A stretch of DNA of 21,471 nucleotides. Origin: JBBDYH01 sp040901795. Lineage in GTDB: Bacteria; Planctomycetota; Planctomycetia; Pirellulales; JALHPA01. The translations under genes and the position numbers were made by a program. The stretch spans positions 1 to 21,471 of the forward strand of contig JBBDYH010000100.1 in assembly GCA_040901795.1 (NCBI GenBank), given 5' to 3'. Numbering within the stretch: the stretch's first letter is position 1; every line of letters begins with the position of its first letter. Below, one piece after another: positions 7,139 through 14,042 of this stretch. Under the pieces are notes generated by a model, which saw only the letters and a program-made list of their open reading frames with translations, ran no database searches and was not told the DNA's origin.

Positions 7139-7257
7139 CTTGTTCCCCCGGCCGGCGAACCGACACGTTGGAATTCAAGCTTCAGCTTGCTCCAGCCCCA
7201 CCGGGGCGACACGTTGGAGTTCAAGCTTCAGCTTGCTTCCGCCCCAGCGGGGCGGCA
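7118..7257 (+). repeat. LEFKL-type repeat, three tandem copies (family 5)
   Basis: Units start at about 7121, 7168 and 7214 with TTGGA(G/A)TTCAAGCTT and have a period of 46-47 bases. Units two and three end in a GCCCC(A)nnGGGGC hairpin; unit one is degenerate in that half. Unit one encodes the last six residues and the stop codon of the PEP-CTERM protein. Confidence 0.93.
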
Positions 7258-7398
7258 TTGCTTTACCGACGGTGCTGCCGGCACCACAAACGCGCCGATC
7301 CCCGTACCAGCGACTCAACGTGTCGCAGTTTCGCGCGGTGTCGTTTGATCAGGCCGGCAACGATGCCGGCGACCTTTGGAGTAGAACGCCCTTGCCGT

Positions 7399-7656
7399 TC
7401 AGGCGCGCGAAGCAACACGTGAGGCACCGCGGAATTGCTCGTAGATCGCGTCCGGTGCCAAGTCGGCGCCATTCGGCCAGGCAATCGCGCCGTATTCGTC
7501 GACAAAAACCTTCGCGAACACACCGGCATCGCGAAGCGGCTCAAAGACCGGACCGAACAGGCGGTCGCGAAGCGCAATCTCGCCCTCGGCGCCGTCGTCA
7601 AACCGGATGGCCAATCGGTAATCGTCCAATGCGCGGACCGTTTGCACGCGGGGCAT
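7399..7656 (-). CDS. DUF2442 family protein
   Basis: An 85-residue product with the DUF2442 pattern complete: MPRVQTVRALDDYRLAIRFD at the start, GEIALRDRLFGPVFEPLRD in the middle and the signature DEYGAIAWPNGADLAPDAIYE. Genes of this family usually follow a DUF4160 gene, and the pair has been proposed to act as a toxin-antitoxin-like unit; the molecular role is not established. Here the gene begins five bases after the stop of a shortened DUF4160 remnant, so it was once the second gene of such a pair. The C-terminal QFRGASRVASRA is not part of the domain. The 140 bases between it and the repeat at 7257 hold only two short GC-rich palindromes. Confidence 0.88.
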   Translation of the reverse strand: MPRVQTVRALDDYRLAIRFDDGAEGEIALRDRLFGPVFEPLRDAGVFAKVFVDEYGAIAWPNGADLAPDAIYEQFRGASRVASRA

Positions 7657-7661
7657 AGCGC

Positions 7662-7775
7662 TTACTCCAAGGGCTCGATAAGGTTCAGCGGTTGTTGCGC
7701 TTCGGCCAATCGCCAGTTTTCCAACAGTTCGTCCCGGTGGTCCGCAGCACTGTAAAACTGGCTGATGGTCGGCAT
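7662..7775 (-). pseudogene. DUF4160 gene with internal in-frame deletion
   Basis: Only 37 codons remain. The product begins MPTISQFY, the standard DUF4160 N-terminus, and then jumps to AADHRDELLENWRL and ends NLIEPLE, the standard C-terminus. Family members are about 80-100 residues; the central part with the PPHFHA histidine motif is missing, roughly 50 codons, without a frameshift. Start, stop and the five-base gap to DUF2442 are kept. The remnant is thus either dead or a very short peptide that still drives translation of its neighbour. Confidence 0.75.
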
Positions 7776-8254
7776 GGCATGACTCGCCTCAATTTTAGCC
7801 GGGACAACGTCCTAAATCACCACCGTGCCCTCCAGTGGGTCGTCGGGGCTCTCGCCAATCGTGTCCGCCGCGGCGCGCCTGTCAAGACGGCGTGCGCTTC
7901 GAAGCTGATGCCCTACGTCAGCGAGTGCACCGAGCCGTCGCACTACACACCTCCCCCCCGGAACGCAGCCGCCGCCGATGGGGCTCGCCTCGTACAGATC
8001 GGCGCGGTTATACGGCTATTTCGCCGCCGGTTGACCTTCCACGTAGAACGTACACTCGCCCACAGCGAAATTGCAAATGAGAACCCCGCCAGAATGGACG
8101 TAACGAGACGCGAAAGAGTTCCTCCGCTGGGCCGGCAACGGGTTTGCGCGCCCTGCCCCCTGCGCGGCGGCGCCGCGCGGCCATACTCAACTGCGAGTCA
8201 TAGATTCGGAATTGCTTTGTCCTTCGTCCTTCGTAATTCGTCCTGTGTCACCTC
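7776..8254. other. 480 bases without a recognisable gene
   Basis: No reading frame on either strand has a plausible start, ribosome binding site and protein-like composition. The minus strand has short protein-like stretches with stops between them, such as CNFAVGECTFYVEGQPAAK, which may be relics of a decayed gene, but I cannot name it. The right end is pyrimidine-rich with short direct repeats (TCCTTCG, CTCAC) just behind the kelch-type gene. Confidence 0.5.
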
Positions 8255-9559
8255 TCACTTCTCACTCCTCACCCTTCCGTACCTATACACCCAGATCGTG
8301 CCGTCGTCGCGGCTGTCGCCCGCAGTGTGCAAAAATACCACGCCTAGCTGCGCGTCGTAGAAACCGTTTTTGGGCTGGCCGTTGCGGCCGAGTTTTTCGG
8401 GAAGGTCTAACGGCTCATCGGCCCACGCGTTCGTCTCTGGATCGTAAACATACACCCCCAGCCGCTCCGGGCGGTCGTCGAAGTGCGAATGAAAGACAAG
8501 CAGCACACGGTCGGGATGCGAGTCGTAGACCAGGATCGCGTTCTTCGTAGGGTAGCTGGTTGAACCACGGCAAGGGGCGCCCTGCGGCTGCAGGTCGCGC
8601 CAGGCACTTGTCTTGAGATCGTAAGCCCACAACGCATTTCTGCCGGCGGATGTGACGGGATAGCTGCCGCCGCCGATATAGATTCGCTCGCGCTTGGTGT
8701 CGAGGCAGGAGACGGCATCGATGCCGAACGGAGGCGGCGGGCCCGCCGGTTCCACGCGACTCCACTTGTTGCCCTCCGTGTCGTAGAGCCAGACGTCGCT
8801 GTTGCGGTGGAGGAAGAACGCCTGCTTGCGGCCGGGGAGATAGATCAGCGTATCGCCGTAGCTCGACGAGGGACCCGGCGTGACTGCCTTTGGTGAGTCC
8901 GTCGAATCGGTTCGCCGGCGGCGCCACTCGCCGGTCGCGGGATCGAACGACCAGGGGCTGGCATCGAGTGGTGGCGGCTTCAGCCACGTTTTCCGCATCG
9001 CCAGGTCGCGTTCCCAATATGGATGCGTGTTTGGCATGCTCAGAAACCGCCCGCGGTCGGTGTCGTAAGTGTTCATCTCGTAGCCGTGTACTTGCTGGGC
9101 AACGGGGATGAGCTTGCCGTCGGCATCGGCCTCGAAGCCGTCGGCGTTGATCGCCAGCTTGAGCGACTTGGCGTCGGCGCCGGGGTAACAGCAGATCCAG
9201 CGATGAGCGTTGATGTCGTAAAACCAAAGGTCGTCCATGTAACGCCCGTCGGGCTTGGTGTAGCCGTGTACGCCTTCACCGTACAGAAACGCGCCACGCA
9301 GCTCCGGCGCCAGCGGCATCTCGGAAGTCCACGAGCGGCCGCGGGCACGTCCCCAGTTGGGATCGGCCGCCGGAGCGCCAAGCTCCAGCCAGGTGTTTTC
9401 GGCCATCGCCGCAATGCGGGCGATCTGCGGACCAGGCTGGCTGGGAACGCCGACCAACGGGCCGCGCGTGATTTTGGTCGGCGGATCAGCGGCGACAGCA
9501 GCCGCTGTGAACGAAGCGATCAGCCAGCACGAGTGGGCGGTGGAGAGGATGCGTTGCAT
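8255..9559 (-). CDS. Secreted kelch-type beta-propeller protein
   Basis: A 434-residue product with a signal peptide (MQRILSTAHSCWLIASFTAAAVAADPP) and several kelch-like blades marked by the repeated pattern aromatic-x-aspartate followed by tryptophan: DDLWFYDINAHRW, SPWSFDPATGEW, DVWLYDTEGNKW, NALWAYDLKTSAW and VYVYDPETNAW, with the intervening strands IYIGGGSYP and VLLVFHSH. Galactose-oxidase-like propellers of this type occur widely in exported planctomycete proteins and usually bind carbohydrates or proteins; the specific role is unknown. No catalytic domain is seen. The ATG at 9559 is set by GGAGGAAAA upstream and by the signal peptide; the frame is open further but would run into the tRNA gene on the other strand. 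Confidence 0.85.
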   Translation of the reverse strand: MQRILSTAHSCWLIASFTAAAVAADPPTKITRGPLVGVPSQPGPQIARIAAMAENTWLELGAPAADPNWGRARGRSWTSEMPLAPELRGAFLYGEGVHGYTKPDGRYMDDLWFYDINAHRWICCYPGADAKSLKLAINADGFEADADGKLIPVAQQVHGYEMNTYDTDRGRFLSMPNTHPYWERDLAMRKTWLKPPPLDASPWSFDPATGEWRRRRTDSTDSPKAVTPGPSSSYGDTLIYLPGRKQAFFLHRNSDVWLYDTEGNKWSRVEPAGPPPPFGIDAVSCLDTKRERIYIGGGSYPVTSAGRNALWAYDLKTSAWRDLQPQGAPCRGSTSYPTKNAILVYDSHPDRVLLVFHSHFDDRPERLGVYVYDPETNAWADEPLDLPEKLGRNGQPKNGFYDAQLGVVFLHTAGDSRDDGTIWVYRYGRVRSEK

Positions 9560-9566
9560 GGGACCA

Positions 9567-9595
9567 TTTTCCTCCGGTTTCGACCGCGGTATACT
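9567..9595 (+). promoter_or_regulatory. Possible promoter of tRNA-Leu
   Basis: A good -10 TATACT (9590-9595) with a weak -35 (TTTTCC) 17 bases upstream. The start would lie about 35 bases before the tRNA. It overlaps the leader of the divergent kelch-type gene. Confidence 0.4.
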
Positions 9596-9636
9596 TGGAT
9601 TCCTCTTCGCCGGGCATCGATCCGGCGTACCTCCTT

Positions 9637-9719
9637 GCCGGAGTGGCGGAATGGCAGACGCGCTGGACTCAAAATCCAGTTGCCGCAAGGCAGTGTGGGT
9701 TCAAGTCCCACCTCCGGCA
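9637..9719 (+). tRNA. tRNA-Leu (anticodon CAA)
   Basis: Complete cloverleaf of a class II tRNA: acceptor GCCGGAG pairs with CTCCGGC, the anticodon stem CTGGA/TCCAG holds the loop CTCAAAA with anticodon CAA (reads UUG), a long variable arm TGCC-GCAA-GGCA typical of leucine, and the T arm GTGGG-TTCAAGT-CCCAC. The discriminator base is A; CCA is not encoded. The 3' end faces an integrase gene 80 bases away, so this tRNA is the probable attachment site of the element to its right. Confidence 0.96.
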
Positions 9720-9798
9720 CTTGTTACACCGCATCGACTTACGTCAAATCCGTTCCGGCATTCTTGTTGGTAAAGATGGGCTGACACTCCAACAACAC

Positions 9799-10926
9799 TC
9801 ATTGAGCGACCTTCGGTGGTTTCGTAACCGGCGGTACATAGAGCGAGGCAATTGCCGGATTGAGTTGCCGTGCCATGCTAATGTACCGTTGCGTGGTCTG
9901 GTAGTCCTTGTGCTGCATCAGTGCCTGCAAGGCGTCCGGCGTGAGCTTGTCAGCGTTCATTGTGGCAAAGCCCCGACGTAGGTCATGAAAGCCGTACCGA
10001 CCTTTGCCAACTGGCTGAACTTTGGCGGCGACCTGGAGTTTCCAAAATTCAACATATAACCGGCGGCGGTCGCGATCCCAGGGGAACACATGGGCCGCAA
10101 AACTCTTGACAGTCTGAAGGTGCTCGATCACCACGGGATGAAGCGGAATAAACTGGTCTCGCCGCCCTTTGTTATCAGCAGCTCTGGACAGCGCCGTACC
10201 CTTCTTTAGGTCAATGTCTTCCCAGCGCAACGCCAGTAATGAGCCGATGCGCCAGCCGGTCATGTAAGCAGCCATCAGCAAACCACGCCACCACTCCCCC
10301 GCCGTATAGCCCTGCGCTTCCGGCAGCTTGGCGACATCGCATGCTTGGTAGAGCAATGCGAAGTGTTCCGGCGTCACATACGTAGGGTGCTTGCCCGGCT
10401 CCTTTAGGAAATCGAATTCGGGAAGCGCCGGTAAATATCCCCAACGATGCGCCTTGCGGAGCATCGCCCGTAGACAGCGCAGCTCTTTGTTCACGGTCGC
10501 CGTCGAAACGGGCTTACCCGGCCGGTTCTCGCGCTTGCGCTTCGCAAGGTTCGATTCGGTGCGGCGGACGGCGACATACTGAGCAACCGTCTTGCTGTTC
10601 ATCGCCCCGATTCGCTTGGGGCCAATAATCCGCTCGAAGTGATGGATCGCGTACTCCATTGCTTCGCGCGTTCCAGGTTCCATAGCTGCCAGCACCTTCG
10701 ACTCGTACTCCTTTTGAAACTGCTCCCAGGAAGCCCGCGAAAGGCTCTGATATGTGCCAGCAGCGAGCTGCCCCTCGGTCTTCCGTTGAAACTTTTCGGC
10801 TCGGCTTCGGCTACCGATCGATTTACTCTTGCGCTTGCCATCTGGATCGACCCAACCAACCGACCACGGGCAGTCATCGCCAAGTTTTTGCTTTTGGCGA
10901 TGGTCTTGAAAAAGCCAGGCTCTCAT
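9799..10926 (-). CDS. Tyrosine recombinase (integrase)
   Basis: A 375-residue site-specific recombinase that inserts and removes the element at the tRNA. N-terminal part (to about 70) has the short WSVGWVDPDGKRKSKSIGS beta pattern of an arm-type DNA-binding domain, followed by a SAM-like core-binding domain (about 75-165). The catalytic domain shows all landmark residues: Arg226 in TGWRIGS, His314 and Arg317 in HDLRR, His339 in LMQHKD and the nucleophile Tyr348 in TQRYIS. The gene therefore looks intact. The ATG at 10926 is preceded by AAAGGAGAG four bases upstream. It reads toward the tRNA and follows the excisionase-like gene by 68 bases, so both are probably one transcript. Confidence 0.93.
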   Translation of the reverse strand: MRAWLFQDHRQKQKLGDDCPWSVGWVDPDGKRKSKSIGSRSRAEKFQRKTEGQLAAGTYQSLSRASWEQFQKEYESKVLAAMEPGTREAMEYAIHHFERIIGPKRIGAMNSKTVAQYVAVRRTESNLAKRKRENRPGKPVSTATVNKELRCLRAMLRKAHRWGYLPALPEFDFLKEPGKHPTYVTPEHFALLYQACDVAKLPEAQGYTAGEWWRGLLMAAYMTGWRIGSLLALRWEDIDLKKGTALSRAADNKGRRDQFIPLHPVVIEHLQTVKSFAAHVFPWDRDRRRLYVEFWKLQVAAKVQPVGKGRYGFHDLRRGFATMNADKLTPDALQALMQHKDYQTTQRYISMARQLNPAIASLYVPPVTKPPKVAQ

Positions 10927-10994
10927 CGTGCTCTCCTTTTGTCTGGAATTGTGAAGGAACGCCTCACCACCGTAGCGCGACCCGGCGCGAAGCG

Positions 10995-11261
10995 TCAAAG
11001 GTCGCGGCGGCTCCTCAAGAAGCGCAGCAGTTCCTCGCGCTCATAGCAAATGCGCTTGCCGACGCGGCACCCAAAAAGCTCACCGCGAAGCCGCGCATCG
11101 CGCAGTACATGGCGCTGCACGCCGAGTAGGCTTGCAGCTTCAGCCTCGCTGTAAGCGATGCGCTCCCCTACTGCTTCCCGCTGGCTTTCCAGACGGTCCA
11201 AGACCGTCCCCACCACGCGCTCGATTAGCGGCCGCAGCACGGCATCATCGAAGAGAATCAT
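10995..11261 (-). CDS. Excisionase-like helix-turn-helix protein
   Basis: An 88-residue product whose second half is a MerR/excisionase-type DNA-binding domain: YSEAEAASLLGVQRHVLRDA is the helix-turn-helix, followed by GCRVGKRICYEREELLRFL, the wing and closing helix. The N-terminal 45 residues (LIERVVGTVLDRLES) are helical and may form a dimer. In integrative elements such a gene upstream of the integrase directs excision or represses it. The ATG at 11261 was chosen because the upstream frame crosses the promoter. The ribosome binding site is part of an inverted repeat in the leader, which suggests control of translation. Confidence 0.75.
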   Translation of the reverse strand: MILFDDAVLRPLIERVVGTVLDRLESQREAVGERIAYSEAEAASLLGVQRHVLRDARLRGELFGCRVGKRICYEREELLRFLRSRRDL

Positions 11262-11311
11262 CCGACCTCGACTAGAAACGGAGTTTCCTTGCGGAAACTC
11301 CGTGGGGTCGG
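11262..11311 (-). promoter_or_regulatory. Leader hairpin covering the ribosome binding site
   Basis: In the RNA the perfect 11-base-pair stem ACGGAGTTTCC/GGAAACTCCGT (11303-11278) is capped by GCAA, a GNRA tetraloop. Outside it CCGACC (11311-11306) can pair with GGTCGG (11267-11262), which lies directly before the ATG and includes the weak ribosome binding site AGGTCGG. Closing of the outer stem would hide the start of the excisionase gene. Confidence 0.7.
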
Positions 11312-11320
11312 TTCGGATGA

Positions 11321-11363
11321 AATATACCCGGGTTTGAGACGGAGTCAACGACTTTTCGAAAAG
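11321..11363 (-). promoter_or_regulatory. Promoter of the excisionase-integrase pair with operator-like palindrome
   Basis: On the minus strand TTGACT (11348-11343), 16 bases, TATATT (11326-11321). Immediately upstream of the -35 is the perfect 12-base palindrome CTTTTCGAAAAG (11352-11363), a likely binding site for a dimeric regulator, possibly the excisionase itself. Confidence 0.7.
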
Positions 11364-11654
11364 AGCGAGCCAGACGTCGCCTGTTACCTGTAAAGTTTGC
11401 GCAGCCAGAAAGTTCTTCCAAATGGTCGAACCCACTCGAAAACTCTTGTGTCCTTCACGGGACGGTGATAGTTTCGCCGTTGCACATGACCGTCGCCTGC
11501 CACGGTATCCGCTCTAAACAGCGGAACTCCGTGGTCGTCGGTTCAAGCCCGAGGTCCGCTTATCAAGCGCGAATAGGGATGAAGAACAGGCGGTCAACTG
11601 TGCACAGCTTGATTACGGGGCGGCTGCCGTGGCACTTCTTTCTGGAGGTGCCCG

Positions 11655-11786
11655 ATGGGTTGCCCGATCAAGGAATTGCGTTGCGCTCGCCTTCGTTGTC
11701 GAGGACCACAACCACGGCTATGGCAGTGGTATCGGATGAAGCGTCGCGGAACGCTTCTTCGCAGGCGTTCATTCCTGCGGAGGTAA
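11655..11786 (+). CDS. Very small arginine-rich protein
   Basis: A 43-residue frame beginning MGCPIKELRCARLRCRGPQ, with 13 arginines, 2 lysines, three cysteines (3, 10, 15) and only one acidic residue, ending RRRSFLRR. Support comes from an excellent ribosome binding site (GGAGG six bases upstream) and a strong terminator seven bases behind the stop. The composition would suit nucleic-acid binding or an antimicrobial-like peptide, but this is inference; no family is recognised. The same DNA also folds into hairpins such as GAAGCG...CGCTTC, so a structured RNA with an accidental frame is the main alternative. Confidence 0.4.
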   Translation: MGCPIKELRCARLRCRGPQPRLWQWYRMKRRGTLLRRRSFLRR

Positions 11787-11792
11787 GCCAAG

Positions 11793-11831
11793 CCCGCGGC
11801 ACTGCCGAATGGCCGTGTCGCGGGTTTTTTT
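11793..11831 (+). terminator. Intrinsic terminator
   Basis: CCCGCG (11793-11798) pairs with CGCGGG (11819-11824), with further pairing CAC/GTG inside, followed by seven T. Confidence 0.85.
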
Positions 11832-11971
11832 GTTTACGAGAGGCAGACGAGACTCAAGGGAATGGCGGAGATCCAGGCCCTGGAGTGCGAGTAATTAATT
11901 CGCTGACTGGTCACGGTTGTGCGATGATGCCAAGCGAACAACAAGTGCCAATCATGAAGCGATTCGCGATA

Positions 11972-12928
11972 CTATTCCGGCCAAAGCGCTCCATCCTGCA
12001 GCGACCAGGGGCAAGCAATATTGCCACCGCTGAGAACCGCCACCGCGTTGGCGGCACGCACCTTCCCTCCAATAAGTGCTGCCACTGGAGCGGCTCCAGC
12101 CGGCTCCACAACTAGTTTGGCATGAATCCATAAGAGCTTCATCGCCTGGACAATCTCTTCATCGTCAACCACAACAACTTCGTCAACGAGCGTGCGGATC
12201 AACGAAAAGGTTCGCTCCCCTACCGATGCAAGTAGCCCGTCAGCGATCCCCTTAGGTCCCGGGTGGATTATTCTAGTGTTAGCTTCCAGCGAACGCCGAG
12301 CGGAATCGGCCCCGGACGGCTCGACTCCGATTACTCTTGTCCTCGCGTGCAAAGCCTTGATAACCGTTGCGCAGCCACTGATTAGGCCGCCGCCCCCAAT
12401 CGGAACGATAACGCAGTCAGACGAACTAAAGTCCGACATTATCTCCAGCGCAACAGTTCCTTGGCCACAGATGACTCTCGGGTCTTCGAAGGGATGCACA
12501 AGAAGAGCGCCAGTCTCAGCGATTACCTCTTCGACTCCTTTAGTTCGTGCCTCTTCAGTCGGCTCGCAGAACGTAATCTGACCGCCAAAGCGCTTGACCG
12601 CCTCCACTTTGAGACGCCGCGTAGTCGACGGCATAACAACGTATGCACGAATTCCGGCTCTGTAGGCTGCACGAGCCAACGCTTGAGCATGGTTTCCCGA
12701 CGAGTGCGTCGCTACACCACGGGCCTTTTCACTTGCTGTTAGTAGGCGAACCGCATTGGTTGCGCCTCGCAGCTTGAACGCACCCCCGTGTTGCATGTTC
12801 TCGCACTTCAGATGGACCGTTGTCCCACACGTCGTGTTCAAATCTGCAAAAGACAAGAGCGGTGTTCGCAGCACTATGCCGTTAAGATGGACGGCAGCTT
12901 CTTCAACTCCTTGCAGTGACACGTCCAT
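11972..12928 (-). CDS. PLP-dependent threonine/serine dehydratase
   Basis: A 318-residue fold-type II PLP enzyme that deaminates threonine or serine to a 2-oxo acid and ammonia. The PLP lysine is Lys52 in GGAFKLRGA, the substrate loop is SSGNHAQ (76-82), and the phosphate-binding glycine loop is PIGGGGLISG (177-186). The ACT domain of biosynthetic IlvA is missing, so it resembles the short catabolic TdcB/serine racemase type. GGAGG six bases before the ATG at 12928 fixes the start over an earlier in-frame ATG. It is the last gene of a four-gene cluster behind a sugar-isomerase-like gene (39-base gap). Serine racemase activity cannot be excluded from sequence alone. Confidence 0.85.
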   Translation of the reverse strand: MDVSLQGVEEAAVHLNGIVLRTPLLSFADLNTTCGTTVHLKCENMQHGGAFKLRGATNAVRLLTASEKARGVATHSSGNHAQALARAAYRAGIRAYVVMPSTTRRLKVEAVKRFGGQITFCEPTEEARTKGVEEVIAETGALLVHPFEDPRVICGQGTVALEIMSDFSSSDCVIVPIGGGGLISGCATVIKALHARTRVIGVEPSGADSARRSLEANTRIIHPGPKGIADGLLASVGERTFSLIRTLVDEVVVVDDEEIVQAMKLLWIHAKLVVEPAGAAPVAALIGGKVRAANAVAVLSGGNIACPWSLQDGALWPE

Positions 12929-12967
12929 ACGTTGCCTCCGCTCGTTGACGGATAACATGAGATGCCG

Positions 12968-14014
12968 CTACCCCCCGGAAATGTACTCACGCATCGCTCG
13001 AAGGTATCGCTGGCAGGTCTGTCGCATGTCGCCTGGATGCTTGTCCTGCTCAATGGAAACAAAACCGCGATAGCCGACTTGCTTGAGGGCCTCGACAACT
13101 GCCTTCACGTCCATGACTCCTTGGCCGAAGTGCACGAACTTACGCATGTGGCCGTCGATGTCCCGGATATGAACATTCATGAGTTGTTCCTTCACCTTGT
13201 GGATGGCGACGGGCGGATACTCTCGTTGGATCAGCGTCCAGCCCGTGTCCAGGCTGTAGCCGAGATGGCGATCCTGAACGGTATCCCATAAGCGAAGGAA
13301 CGAGGCCGCATCAGGAACGACACAGTGGGTATGGTGCTCAATAGAGAATCGGAGTCCAAAATCCTTGGCACGCCGGACACATTCCCGCACCGTATCGATC
13401 CAGGTGCTCCACACACGGTCCCAGTCGAAACCGGGATCGAGATCGATGTGGAACTTCTGTCCTGGCTGGGGATCCTCGATGTCGTAATACCGCGGCAAGT
13501 ATTTGGGCTGGCTCGGTCCATGTAGCTCGCGAGGCCATGGAGCGACAATGTCGACCATTTTTGAGCCCAGCTTTTCGACAATGCGGCACCCGGCGGCAAA
13601 GTTGTCTAAGCTCTTTGTCCGCTCCTTCGTGTCTAAGCTGGTTAACCCCTCTACGACTGGTTGAAACAGCATCACCTGCGCAACATGGAGCTTGTGTCGA
13701 TCAAGCTTCGCTCGAAGTCTGTCGATCTTCGCGTCGGTCCAGAAAGTCTTCAGATCGTCTGGCGCGAGGACGATCAGTTCGACACCCTCAAAGCCAAGCG
13801 ATCCGATAATCTCAATCGCCTCTTCCGGGTCGGCACCCGGGTCGAATGAATGAAAGCACCAACTCAGACAGCCAACTCTTAATTCCGGTCGCTGCGCCTT
13901 TGCGATGGCTGTCTGCCCCAACGCGCTTGCGGGAAATAGGACTGGCGTAATCGCCGCAACAAATCCATTCTTTAGCGCCGATCGCCGCGTCAGTTCGCGA
14001 GTGGATTCTGACAT
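12968..14014 (-). CDS. Exported TIM-barrel sugar-phosphate isomerase/epimerase-like protein
   Basis: A 348-residue member of the xylose-isomerase-like TIM barrel (AP endonuclease 2) superfamily. The N-terminus TRRSALKNGFVAAITPVLFP is a twin-arginine type signal, so the folded protein is probably exported. Barrel landmarks include GCLSWCFHSF, GFEGVELIV, the metal-ligand-like FSIEHHTHC, GYSLDTGW, NVHIRDIDG and FVSIEQDK at the last strand. These Glu, Asp and His residues fit a divalent-metal site. The substrate is unknown; relatives act on sugars or inositols. GAGGAG seven bases before the ATG at 14014 sets the start. It follows the tricorn-like gene by 28 bases and is probably cotranscribed with it. 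Confidence 0.85.
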   Translation of the reverse strand: MSESTRELTRRSALKNGFVAAITPVLFPASALGQTAIAKAQRPELRVGCLSWCFHSFDPGADPEEAIEIIGSLGFEGVELIVLAPDDLKTFWTDAKIDRLRAKLDRHKLHVAQVMLFQPVVEGLTSLDTKERTKSLDNFAAGCRIVEKLGSKMVDIVAPWPRELHGPSQPKYLPRYYDIEDPQPGQKFHIDLDPGFDWDRVWSTWIDTVRECVRRAKDFGLRFSIEHHTHCVVPDAASFLRLWDTVQDRHLGYSLDTGWTLIQREYPPVAIHKVKEQLMNVHIRDIDGHMRKFVHFGQGVMDVKAVVEALKQVGYRGFVSIEQDKHPGDMRQTCQRYLRAMREYISGG

Positions 14015-14042
14015 AACGATTCTCCTCGAAACCGTCGATTCG

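Noticed and set aside
7140..7658. Plus-strand frame with TLEFKLQLAPAPPGRH repeats
   Set aside because: It is the translation of the family 5 repeat continuing antisense to DUF2442.
11465..11831. Permuted tmRNA
   Set aside because: The T-arm-like piece and a terminator about 270 bases later fit the size, but there is no CCA end, no matching 5' acceptor strand and no tag frame ending in an Ala-Leu-Ala-Ala type sequence.
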